A stretch of DNA of 15,655 nucleotides, from the NCBI GenBank assembly GCA_964581905.1, contig CAZOQJ010000048.1, positions 1-15,655 of the forward strand. Direction: 5' to 3'. Within the stretch, counting starts at the first letter, position 1, and each line of letters begins with the position of its first letter. The notes below the pieces were generated by a model. That model was not told the DNA's origin. It saw nothing but the letters and a program-made list of their open reading frames with translations, and ran no database searches. The position numbers and the translations under genes were made by a program. The stretch comes from CAZBWE01 sp964581905. Lineage in GTDB: Bacteria > Planctomycetota > Phycisphaerae > Sedimentisphaerales > Anaerobacaceae. Below are positions 6,758 through 11,790 of the stretch, piece after piece.

Positions 6758-8065
6758 ATGGACGCACTTGAGCGTTATGACCCGCAGATTTACGAATTGA
6801 TTAGGCAGGAAAGGGCCCGGCAGAGCGCCTGCATTCGCCTGATTCCTTCTGAAAATTACGTTTCTGAGGCCGTAATGTTGGCAAGTGGCAGTTGCTTGAC
6901 CAATAAATACGCCGAGGGTTATCCTGGCCGGCGCTATTATGAAGGCCAGCAGGTAACCGACCTCATTGAGGTCTTGGCACAGGAGCGGGCGAAGAAGATT
7001 TTCAAAGCCGACCACGCGAACGTTCAGCCGTATTCCGGCTCGGTCGCCAATCTCGCCGCCTATCTCGCATTGATTGAGCCGGGCAACACGATTATGGGCT
7101 TATCTCTCCCGCATGGGGGACATCTCACGCACGGCTGGAAGGTCAGTGTCACCAGCAGGATATTTAAATCCGTCTGGTACACTGTCCGTCCTGACACTGG
7201 CCGATTGGACTATGACCAGATTGCCGACCTTGCGAAGAAGCATCAACCGAAGCTCATCATTTCCGGTGCGACCGCATATCCGCGGGAGATTGATTTTGAA
7301 ATCTTCGGCCAAATCGCAAAGGATGTCGGCGCATACCACGTCAGTGACATCGCCCACATCGCAGGTCTTGTCGTCGCCGGCATTCACAAATCGCCGGTCC
7401 CGTTTTCGGATATTGTTTCGACTACTACGCATAAAACGCTGCGGGGGCCGAGGGGCGGGATGCTGCTGTGCAAAAAAGAGCACGCAGAAAAGGTCGATAA
7501 ATCCGTCTTTCCGGGCCTGCAGGGCGGGCCGCATATGCACACTATGACCGCTATCGCTGTGGCAATGGCTGAGGCCGATACGCCTGAATTCGTCGCGTAC
7601 GCAAAACAAATAGTCAAAAACGCAAAAGCGCTTGCAAATAAGCTGCTCGAATACGGCTTCAACCTGTCGTCCGGCGGAACAGATAATCACCTAATCCTCA
7701 TTGACCTGCGAAATAAAAAAGTGCCCGGCAAAAAACTGGCAAAGGCACTGGACAGGGCAAGAATCGTTACTAACTACAACACAACACCGTTAGACCCTGC
7801 CCATCCGGCTGACCCGAGCGGTCTGCGTATCGGCACACCCGCAATTACAACACGCGGTATGAAAGAGACCGAGGCAGAGCTAATTGCCGGCTTTATCAAT
7901 AAAGTCGTTGAAAATATCGACAACGAATCGGTAATCGAAAATGTCGGCAAAGAAGCGCTGCTATTAAGCTCGCACTTCCCTGTGCCAGGCCACTTTATTA
8001 TCCCGAATAAAGACGCCAATTCAACACGTACCTCAGAGCTGCTGACACCCTGGCTGTTTGGCTGA
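6758..8065 (+). CDS. glyA: Serine hydroxymethyltransferase
   Basis: 435 aa, full length for bacterial SHMT. It converts serine and tetrahydrofolate to glycine and 5,10-methylene-tetrahydrofolate in the cytoplasm, the main source of one-carbon units. Family landmarks: LIPSENYVSEAV (28-39), NKYAEGYPGRRYYEG (49-63), the HGGHLTHG loop (119-126) that stacks on the cofactor, DIAHIAGLV (197-205) with the Asp that binds the PLP ring nitrogen, and STTTHKTLRGPRGG (221-234) with Lys226 as the Schiff-base lysine. 'SGLRIGTPAITTRG' near the C-terminus is also typical. AAGGAG lies 8 nt before the ATG. The gene appears monocistronic and is bracketed by inverted copies of a 12-bp element (6650-6661 and 8072-8083). 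Confidence 0.98.
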   Translation: MDALERYDPQIYELIRQERARQSACIRLIPSENYVSEAVMLASGSCLTNKYAEGYPGRRYYEGQQVTDLIEVLAQERAKKIFKADHANVQPYSGSVANLAAYLALIEPGNTIMGLSLPHGGHLTHGWKVSVTSRIFKSVWYTVRPDTGRLDYDQIADLAKKHQPKLIISGATAYPREIDFEIFGQIAKDVGAYHVSDIAHIAGLVVAGIHKSPVPFSDIVSTTTHKTLRGPRGGMLLCKKEHAEKVDKSVFPGLQGGPHMHTMTAIAVAMAEADTPEFVAYAKQIVKNAKALANKLLEYGFNLSSGGTDNHLILIDLRNKKVPGKKLAKALDRARIVTNYNTTPLDPAHPADPSGLRIGTPAITTRGMKETEAELIAGFINKVVENIDNESVIENVGKEALLLSSHFPVPGHFIIPNKDANSTRTSELLTPWLFG

Positions 8066-8071
8066 TAATTA

Positions 8072-8106
8072 GCGGATAGCGTACAGCGGAGAGCATGGAG
8101 CGTATA
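8072..8106. repeat. Heptanucleotide array (GCGGATA type)
   Basis: Five phased 7-bp units each starting with GC: GCGGATA, GCGTACA, GCGGAGA, GCATGGA and GCGTATA. The first 12 bp is the inverted copy of 6650-6661. Confidence 0.6.
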
Positions 8107-8107
8107 T

Positions 8108-8123
8108 CCCCGCCTTCGCGGGG
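8108..8123. repeat. Strong CCCCGC/GCGGGG hairpin after glyA
   Basis: Six G:C pairs around a CTTC tetraloop, 43 bp after the glyA stop. There is no T-tract, so it may pause or protect the transcript rather than terminate it. Confidence 0.5.
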
Positions 8124-8129
8124 ACAGGT

Positions 8130-8241
8130 GCGTGAATGCGTTAACGAGATACGCTTCACGAGAGACGCCTGTCCTCCGTAGCCTTTCGTAGCTCTATGCG
8201 AAGAAGAGGCGAAGGCGCAAGCGACGAATAAGGCGGGAATT
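8130..8241. repeat. 112-bp direct repeat, copy A
   Basis: Aligns without gaps to copy B at 9047-9158, with 3 mismatches by eye, all in the first 35 bp. The left part is built of 7-bp units (GCGTGAA, TGCGTTA, ACGAGAT, ACGCTTC, ...). The right part carries an imperfect hairpin with GCCTTTCG and CGAAGGC arms. The two copies flank the three small genes at 8290-8974. Confidence 0.85.
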
Positions 8242-8289
8242 ACGGGGTTGGGGCTGATAGAATAGAGAGTAATTTATAGGAGAAAAAAA

Positions 8290-8607
8290 ATGCCGAGATT
8301 TGAAGAGTTCAGGGAGGCCATTGGGCAGATTCTTCAAGAAAGGCCGAATTACTATTGGCTCCCTTATCAAATTGTAAAACTGTTGAGAGAACGGAATCCA
8401 GAGATTTTAGAAGGGTTAGAAAAAAAGTTCGGTACGTCATACGGCCGAGGCGGCGGAGATTATTACAGTACTGATAGCGCAATAGCGCACTGCCTTCAGG
8501 ACTGGCCTGAGTGCGTGGAAGTTCAGTACCTTCTCGGCCGGGACCTTCAAATTGGTGACGTAAAAGCGAGCGATGAGGCAATGACAATTTACCGGTGGAT
8601 TGGTTAG
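8290..8607 (+). CDS. Hypothetical protein, possibly winged-helix-like
   Basis: 105 aa, not recognised. A good Shine-Dalgarno (AGGAG, 8278-8282) precedes the ATG. The order of secondary structure suggested by the sequence is a helix (FEEFREAIGQILQE), 'YYWLPYQIVKLLRERNPEIL' (helix with a Pro break), a Gly-rich turn (SYGRGGGDYYSTD), a helix (SAIAHCLQDWPE) and a strand-like 'VEVQYLLGRDLQIGDV'. This could be a small winged-helix fold, but that is only a guess. The gene is cytoplasmic (no signal or membrane segment) and stands first in a run of three small genes, 14 bp before the next one. Confidence 0.65.
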   Translation: MPRFEEFREAIGQILQERPNYYWLPYQIVKLLRERNPEILEGLEKKFGTSYGRGGGDYYSTDSAIAHCLQDWPECVEVQYLLGRDLQIGDVKASDEAMTIYRWIG

Positions 8608-8621
8608 AAAGGAGGCCTAAC

Positions 8622-8720
8622 ATGCTTTTAATGAGTAATACGATTTGGATACTTCTTGGTGTGGCTGTTGTGATTTTGGCTGTGATTATTGGAACGAAAA
8701 TAAAAGATAAATACTATTAG
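8622..8720 (+). CDS. Single-pass small membrane protein (32 aa)
   Basis: A short frame with a very strong Shine-Dalgarno, AAAGGAGG, 7 nt before the ATG at 8622. It encodes MLLMSNTIWILLGVAVVIL... followed by a basic tail ending KIKDKYY. Residues about 6-25 are one hydrophobic helix, with positive charges at the C-terminal end (N-out/C-in likely). The ribosome site and its position 14 bp after the 105-aa gene argue for real translation and co-transcription. Function unknown. Confidence 0.65.
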   Translation: MLLMSNTIWILLGVAVVILAVIIGTKIKDKYY

Positions 8721-8866
8721 AAAGAAGGGGTTTTCCCCTGGGTCTTTAGTTTTAAAATGTAAAGCCGGAATGGCCGTTCCGAGGTGAGTCTTAAAGAAGC
8801 AACGGGAACTTCAGAGAAGCAGGCCCGAAAACTATAGAATACGAGATAGTCAGGAAAGGATAATGT
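8721..8866 (+). other. Structured leader or spacer before the 35-aa gene
   Basis: 146 bp without a gene. It contains AGGGG/CCCCT with a TTTT loop (8726-8739) and CGGAA/TTCCG with a TGGCCG loop (8766-8781). These are followed by a purine-rich stretch (8782-8860) in which GAAGC occurs twice. It may be a structured 5' leader for the small basic protein; no known riboswitch class was recognised. Confidence 0.35.
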
Positions 8867-8974
8867 ATGGCCCAACGTCATGAGGCTAAAAGAGATGTAA
8901 GGAAGAAAGCACAAAAAACGTTAAAAGAGAAACGGTTTGCGAAGAAAATGAAGAAAGCAGGCCTGTCCGCATAA
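8867..8974 (+). CDS. Small, very basic protein (35 aa)
   Basis: ATG at 8867 with an AAGGA Shine-Dalgarno (8856-8860) encodes MAQRHEAKRDVRKKAQKTL... and ends KKMKKAGLSA. About 15 of 35 residues are Lys, Arg or His, with no hydrophobic segment. It should bind nucleic acid or ribosomes, or act as a charged helix. It belongs to the cassette between the two 112-bp repeats. Not recognised as a named family. Confidence 0.55.
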   Translation: MAQRHEAKRDVRKKAQKTLKEKRFAKKMKKAGLSA

Positions 8975-8983
8975 ACAGACGGA

Positions 8984-9039
8984 TAGTCGTTAGTCGCTGG
9001 TCGTTAGTGAATAGTAGCATATAGCGTGGAGCGTAGATG
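8984..9039. repeat. Heptanucleotide array (TAGTCGT type)
   Basis: Phased units TAGTCGT, TAGTCGC, TGGTCGT and TAGTGAA, then TAGTAGC, ATATAGC, GTGGAGC and GTAGATG. The same TAGTGAA-TAGTCGT word is the insertion target of the IS element at 10515. Confidence 0.6.
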
Positions 9040-9046
9040 AGTAATT

Positions 9047-9158
9047 GCGTGAATGCGTTAACGCAATACGCTTCACGAGATACGCCTGTCCTCCGTAGCC
9101 TTTCGTAGCTCTATGCGAAGAAGAGGCGAAGGCGCAAGCGACGAATAAGGCGGGAATT
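9047..9158. repeat. 112-bp direct repeat, copy B
   Basis: Near-identical partner of 8130-8241, same orientation, offset 917 bp. The three differences lie inside heptad units (ACGAGAT to ACGCAAT, and ACGAGAG to ACGAGAT). The hairpin half from about 9082 on matches perfectly. Confidence 0.85.
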
Positions 9159-9175
9159 GCAGGTGCCTCGCCAAT

Positions 9176-9210
9176 GCGAGATACGCTTCACGAGATGCGA
9201 GATACGAATT
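9176..9210. repeat. Heptanucleotide array (GCGAGAT type)
   Basis: Units GCGAGAT, ACGCTTC, ACGAGAT, GCGAGAT and ACGAATT in strict 7-bp phase. These share words with the heptad half of the 112-bp repeats. Confidence 0.55.
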
Positions 9211-9304
9211 ATTTGGCGGGATTTGTGGGGGGTGAATTTGCCACGAATTAACACGAATTGAAATAGAACTTAGCGAAAAATTAACACTGGGGAACTAACT
9301 TTGA

Positions 9305-9332
9305 GATTAATGATGAATGATAAATGATTATT
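9305..9332. repeat. Heptanucleotide array (GATTAAT type)
   Basis: Four units starting with GAT: GATTAAT, GATGAAT, GATAAAT and GATTATT. Confidence 0.55.
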
Positions 9333-9337
9333 TTGCG

Positions 9338-9393
9338 ATTGCCACGGCCTACGGCCTCGCCTGTCTCGGCGTGGCCGAGCCACGACGGGCAAT
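9338..9393. repeat. GC-rich palindromic element
   Basis: Outer arms ATTGCC (9338-9343) and GGCAAT (9388-9393) enclose a perfect CTCGGC/GCCGAG hairpin (9365-9379) and a GGCC-TAC-GGCC unit. It looks like a REP-type element set in AT-rich DNA. Confidence 0.55.
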
Positions 9394-9432
9394 GACATAA
9401 TCTGTGTTAATCTGTGAAATCCGTGGTAATTA

Positions 9433-9467
9433 GTCTGTTGTCTTTGGTCTATTGTCTTTAGTCTAAA
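9433..9467. repeat. Heptanucleotide array (GTCTGTT type)
   Basis: Five units all starting with GTCT: GTCTGTT, GTCTTTG, GTCTATT, GTCTTTA and GTCTAAA. Confidence 0.6.
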
Positions 9468-9579
9468 CACCGCTCTCTGTGGCAAAAATAAATGATTAGT
9501 GATAATTTCCTTTGAGTCTTAGTGCCTTCGTGGCCCAACCAATATACTATTTACCGTGAAATCTGTGGTTAATTTATGC

Positions 9580-9608
9580 TTGACACCTCCGAGGGCAGCG
9601 TTTAACAT
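9580..9608 (+). promoter_or_regulatory. Probable promoter of the RRM protein gene
   Basis: Consensus TTGACA (9580-9585), 17-bp spacer, TAACAT (9603-9608). The spacer contains CCTCCGAGG, a small palindrome. The implied leader is about 60 nt. Confidence 0.65.
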
Positions 9609-9677
9609 AACAGCAGGTAACTATTGAACGTCGATAGTACCGGTAAGAGTTCTCTTAAAAGAAAAGGAATAAACACA

Positions 9678-10022
9678 ATGAATATTTATGTAGGAAATTT
9701 GCCGCATAAGGTAACAGAGGATGAGGTTCGTCAGGCTTTTGCAGAATTTGGCCAGGTCACTGAGGTTCGTCTAATAACGGATAAGTTCAGTGGCGAATCA
9801 AAAGGGTTCGGATTCGTAGAAATGCCGTCTAAAGCTGAAGCAGAAAAAGCTATCCAGGAAATGAACGGCAAGGAGTTGATGGGGCGTGCCTTGAATGTCA
9901 ACGAAGCCCGCCCGAAGACCGATCGTGGTGGTGGTGGGGGAAGACGAGGAGGTTTCGGTGGTGGCCGTGGCGGCGGCGGACGAGGTCGTTCTGATAGAGG
10001 CGGTAGCAGGAGTCGATACTAA
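9678..10022 (+). CDS. RRM-type RNA-binding protein with RGG-rich tail
   Basis: 114 aa from the ATG at 9678. The frame is open back to a TTG at 9624, but RRM proteins of this type begin MNIYVGNLP, and AAGGA at 9664-9668 suits the internal ATG. One RRM fills residues 1-80, with RNP2 IYVGNL (3-8) and RNP1 KGFGFVEM (42-49), including the RNA-stacking aromatics Tyr4, Phe44 and Phe46. Residues 83-114 are a Gly/Arg tail (GGGGGRRGG, GRGRSDRGG) of the RGG type. Bacterial proteins of this build are single-stranded RNA binders, often cold-induced, and are common in cyanobacteria and planctomycetes. It converges on the cold-shock gene and shares its terminator. Confidence 0.93.
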   Translation: MNIYVGNLPHKVTEDEVRQAFAEFGQVTEVRLITDKFSGESKGFGFVEMPSKAEAEKAIQEMNGKELMGRALNVNEARPKTDRGGGGGRRGGFGGGRGGGGRGRSDRGGSRSRY

Positions 10023-10065
10023 TGACCGGTGCTGCAGCAAGATTGAGGATTAACTGTTAAAATGA

Positions 10066-10101
10066 AACGGGCTCCGCATTATACGGAGCCCGTTGGTTTT
10101 T
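10066..10101. terminator. Shared terminator between the RRM and cold-shock genes
   Basis: An 11-bp perfect stem, AACGGGCTCCG (10066-10076) with CGGAGCCCGTT (10084-10094), 7-nt loop, then GG and five T on the plus strand. On the minus strand the stem is followed by TTTCATTTT, so it may serve both convergent genes. Confidence 0.85.
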
Positions 10102-10114
10102 CAGGTGCGTTTGA

Positions 10115-10318
10115 TTAAGAAGGGGTTACGTTGGTCGCACACGGGCCTTTTTTGCCCTCTCCGACCTCGAACTCGACCTTCTGTCCTTCATCAAGATTGG
10201 CATAGCCGCTCGTCTTGATTTCCGAGTGATGAACGAACAAATCTTCGCCGCCACTGTCGGGTGTGATAAACCCATAGCCTTTTTGCCCATTAAACCATTT
10301 TACTGTACCTGTACTCAC
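10115..10318 (-). CDS. CspA-family cold-shock protein
   Basis: 67 aa, the normal size of a single cold-shock domain. It starts at GTG (10318-10316), with AAAGGAG ending 7 nt upstream. The nucleic-acid-binding surface is intact: KWFNGQKGYGFI (about 7-18, with RNP1 KGYGFI) and DLFVHHSEI (RNP2, about 26-34). The C-terminus 'GKKGPCATNV' is typical. It acts as an RNA chaperone that melts structure in mRNA and may also act at normal temperature. Convergent with the RRM gene, so two small RNA-binding proteins sit end to end. The leader is long and can fold (see 10319-10430), as in cold-regulated csp genes. Confidence 0.95.
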   Translation of the reverse strand: MSTGTVKWFNGQKGYGFITPDSGGEDLFVHHSEIKTSGYANLDEGQKVEFEVGEGKKGPCATNVTPS

Positions 10319-10430
10319 TAAAGTGCTCCTTTGGCCTCTAAATGGCCATAAAATTTGTCTCTCGCATTGTTTTAAAGAGGATATTCTTGAGAGACGTGAG
10401 AATAAACCCTACTAAAAGCTATATTACAAA
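10319..10430 (-). promoter_or_regulatory. Long structured 5' leader of the cold-shock gene
   Basis: From the predicted start of transcription (about 10430) to the GTG there are about 110 nt. Two hairpins are visible. GTCTCTC/GAGAGAC (10357-10363 / 10389-10395) has a 25-nt loop. TGGCC/GGCCA (10332-10336 / 10344-10348) touches the first A of the AAAGGAG ribosome site (10326-10332). A leader able to hide or expose the ribosome site would fit cold control; that role is inferred. Confidence 0.5.
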
Positions 10431-10435
10431 CGCTT

Positions 10436-10464
10436 ATTATACCATAATGCCAGCCATAATTCAA
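10436..10464 (-). promoter_or_regulatory. Promoter of the cold-shock gene
   Basis: On the minus strand, TTGAAT (10464-10459), 17-bp spacer, perfect TATAAT (10441-10436). Among the best promoter matches in the window. Confidence 0.7.
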
Positions 10465-10514
10465 TAAAAATAAATAAAAATAATTATAACGGCCTAATTA
10501 GTGAATAGTCGTTC

Positions 10515-10534
10515 TGCTCTGTTGAAAAGCTTAA
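10515..10534. repeat. IS left inverted repeat
   Basis: 20 bp, exact reverse complement of 11463-11482. The transposase stop TAA (10533-10531) lies inside it. Confidence 0.9.
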
Positions 10535-11429
10535 GCGACACGCCTGATTATCATCAGGTTGTGGGTTAAGACCCTCAACAAGCACTCACGCTCACGCGAA
10601 ACCTCTGTTCGATTACGCAAAGATGATCCCAACAGCCGTTTATTGCGGCTGAAAACACTCTCTATTTGCCAACGATTATTATAAATCTTCTTGTCAAACT
10701 CTTCTTTCGTTTGCCTGCGATGTCTACCTTTTGGCTGTCTATCAAAGCCACGAAGATTCAGCTTTATCATCGTCTCCATGCCAAAAATTTCACGGGATAT
10801 ACGATGATTCGCTTCACTGTCATAACCTCCATCAGCAAGCATCCTTTTAAATTGCACCTGTTTATAAGCCTCACCAACTGCTTCTTCAAACAAACCAAAG
10901 TCATAACCTGGCCCACGAGTAACTATGCAACTTGCGATAAGATGTGTTTGGGTATCACAAACTACCGTGATATTAGGCCAGGTTCGACGAAAATACGATG
11001 GCCGTTTGGTACAGTTGACAAAGTGACGACTTATGTGATGGGTTTCCAGTCCGGTGGAATCAATCGCACCTTCCGGAGGATTGTTGAGAATTCCAATTGT
11101 CCAACCCTGCTCAAATATGGCAGCTAACAGCTTTTCAAAAGCCCTTTTTTTAACAACCGCTTTTCGGCATAACAAAGGGTTGAATAATGCGGTATGTCCT
11201 TCAATCCCAAGACCTTGCGTAAATCCGAGAAGTCCCCGATCATTTGTACGATACCACGATAGTCTGTTTTTAAAAACTGTCGAAGTACCAAAATGGCGAA
11301 CAACTGGTGCTGTGTAAAACGCTTTGGTGAAAACGGATGCGAGTAGGCTGGTAGGGAATCCTCGGCTGTCCGTAAAGCTGTTTTGGCCAGTGCTACCGGC
11401 GATTTGGTCATTTTTCTTTTTGTTTCCAT
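10531..11429 (-). CDS. IS transposase, produced by -1 ribosomal frameshifting from two overlapping frames
   Basis: The first frame (11429 down to about 11127) supplies the N-terminal domain (HPFSPKRFTQHQLFAILVL..., PHYSTLCYAEKR), then stops. The second frame, open to 10531, supplies the catalytic domain. Slipping back one base on A7 (11151-11145) joins them as ...RLLKK|RAFEKLL..., a 299-aa protein. In that fusion the DDE residues are Asp124 (AIDSTGLE), Asp200 (LADGGYDSE) and Glu257. Glu257 sits in the exact IS4-family signature Y-x2-R-x3-E-x6-K (Tyr250, Arg253, Glu257, Lys264). The upstream part of frame two (before 11145) reads as meaningless sequence, which supports the fusion. It moves the surrounding element by cut-and-paste. 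Confidence 0.88.
11145..11151 (-). other. A7 slippery site for -1 frameshifting in the transposase
   Basis: On the minus strand the frame reads TTA AAA AAA GGG. The run A AAA AAA permits both tRNAs to re-pair one base back, giving AGG next. Many IS transposases use such A-runs. An ordinary frameshift mutation is the alternative, but the position at the domain boundary fits programmed slippage. Confidence 0.7.
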
Positions 11430-11462
11430 ACATCATAATTCGGCCTGCTTATTCAAAATCCT

Positions 11463-11482
11463 TTAAGCTTTTCAACAGAGCA
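11463..11482. repeat. IS right inverted repeat
   Basis: 20 bp, exact reverse complement of 10515-10534, next to the right copy of the TAGTCGTT duplication. Confidence 0.9.
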
Positions 11483-11490
11483 TAGTCGTT

Positions 11491-11721
11491 AGCCAAGTAG
11501 AAGGGGCGACTGTTTCGCAAATATTCAAACAAATTATGCGAAACAAAGCCAATTTCAAAAACGACAAAATGAACGTAAGCTATTGTTTAACAATGAACTA
11601 CGAACAAATAACTATGAACAATGCCAACAAAACCAAACCCAAACAAACCCAATTGCAAAGCCGCCGTTTCTCTAAGCACTTTTTGGCTTTCACTTTCCTT
11701 TGCCCAAGCTATAATCTGGCC
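11491..11721. repeat. Repeat-like A/C-rich spacer upstream of waaA
   Basis: 230 bp, with a frame open from 11536 reading MRNKANFKNDKMNVSYCL..., then Asn/Lys/Thr/Gln-rich words. Sequences with this wording (KANFKNDKMNV, later KTKPKQTQ) recur as translated intergenic repeats in planctomycete genomes, by memory rather than by search, so it is treated as a repeat and not a gene. A GTTTCGCA / TGCGAAAC inverted pair (11512-11543 area) lies at its left end. Confidence 0.45.
11710..11715 (+). promoter_or_regulatory. Candidate -10 box for waaA
   Basis: Perfect TATAAT. The upstream -35 is poor (TTTCAC at 11688-11693, 16-bp spacing). Transcription would start at about 11722, which is the A of an in-frame ATG. 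Confidence 0.4.
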
Positions 11722-11790
11722 ATGCAGAACTGGACGATACAAAAGCTTCTAAACTTGGCTCTCTATGGCAAAAAACTAAAAAACAGATGA
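11722..11790 (+). CDS. Possible leaderless 22-aa peptide coupled to waaA
   Basis: ATG at 11722 begins MQNWTIQKLLNLALYG..., 22 codons, and stops at TGA (11788-11790) overlapping the waaA ATG (11787-11789) as ATGA. The TATAAT box would put the transcript start at or next to this ATG. The waaA start itself has no visible Shine-Dalgarno, so coupling to this frame would explain how waaA is translated. The N-terminal wording slightly recalls PrmC-type starts, but nothing more can be said. Confidence 0.35.
   Translation: MQNWTIQKLLNLALYGKKLKNR

Larger units (their letters stand above)
8975..9577. other. Repeat field between the small-gene cassette and the RRM gene
   Basis: About 600 bp with no plausible gene. 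In order: a TAGTCGT-type heptad array (8984-9039), 112-bp repeat copy B (9047-9158), a second GCGAGAT-type array (9176-9210), a CACGAATTAACACGAATT direct repeat (9241-9258), a GATTAAT-type array (9305-9332), a GC-rich palindrome (9338-9393), two copies of TAATCTGTG (9399-9418 area), a GTCTGTT-type array (9433-9467), and a sentence-like AT-rich stretch up to the RRM promoter. Confidence 0.6.
10515..11482 (-). mobile_element. Insertion sequence of the IS4/IS5 (DDE_Tnp_1) type, about 968 bp, apparently complete
   Basis: Ends are perfect 20-bp inverted repeats (10515-10534 and 11463-11482, outer end TGCTCTGTTG). They are flanked by an 8-bp direct duplication TAGTCGTT (10506-10513 and 11483-11490); one extra C at 10514 lies between the left copy and the repeat. 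One transposase gene fills the element, in two frames joined by a slippery A7. Identical ends and a clean duplication suggest recent insertion. Before insertion the site read TAGTGAA-TAGTCGT-TAG, a heptad repeat of the kind at 8984. Confidence 0.9.

Noticed and set aside
7100..7690. Long minus-strand open frames opposite glyA
   Set aside because: They lie entirely within the strongly supported glyA frame, have no ribosome site and no recognisable protein features; shadows of GC-biased codons.
8984..9210. Possible CRISPR array
   Set aside because: Repeat units are 7 bp and degenerate, with no 25-40-bp repeat/spacer alternation and no cas genes.
9624..9677. N-terminal extension of the RRM protein from a TTG
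   Set aside because: The RRM fold begins at the internal ATG (9678), which has its own ribosome site.
11143..11160. Transposase frame break as an inactivating mutation
   Set aside because: The break sits exactly on A7 at a domain boundary and the element ends are perfect, so programmed slippage is more likely; the alternative is not excluded.
11536..11790. 84-codon open frame before waaA as a gene
   Set aside because: No ribosome site; its first half reads like a genomic repeat. Only the last 22 codons, starting at 11722, are kept as a possible peptide.
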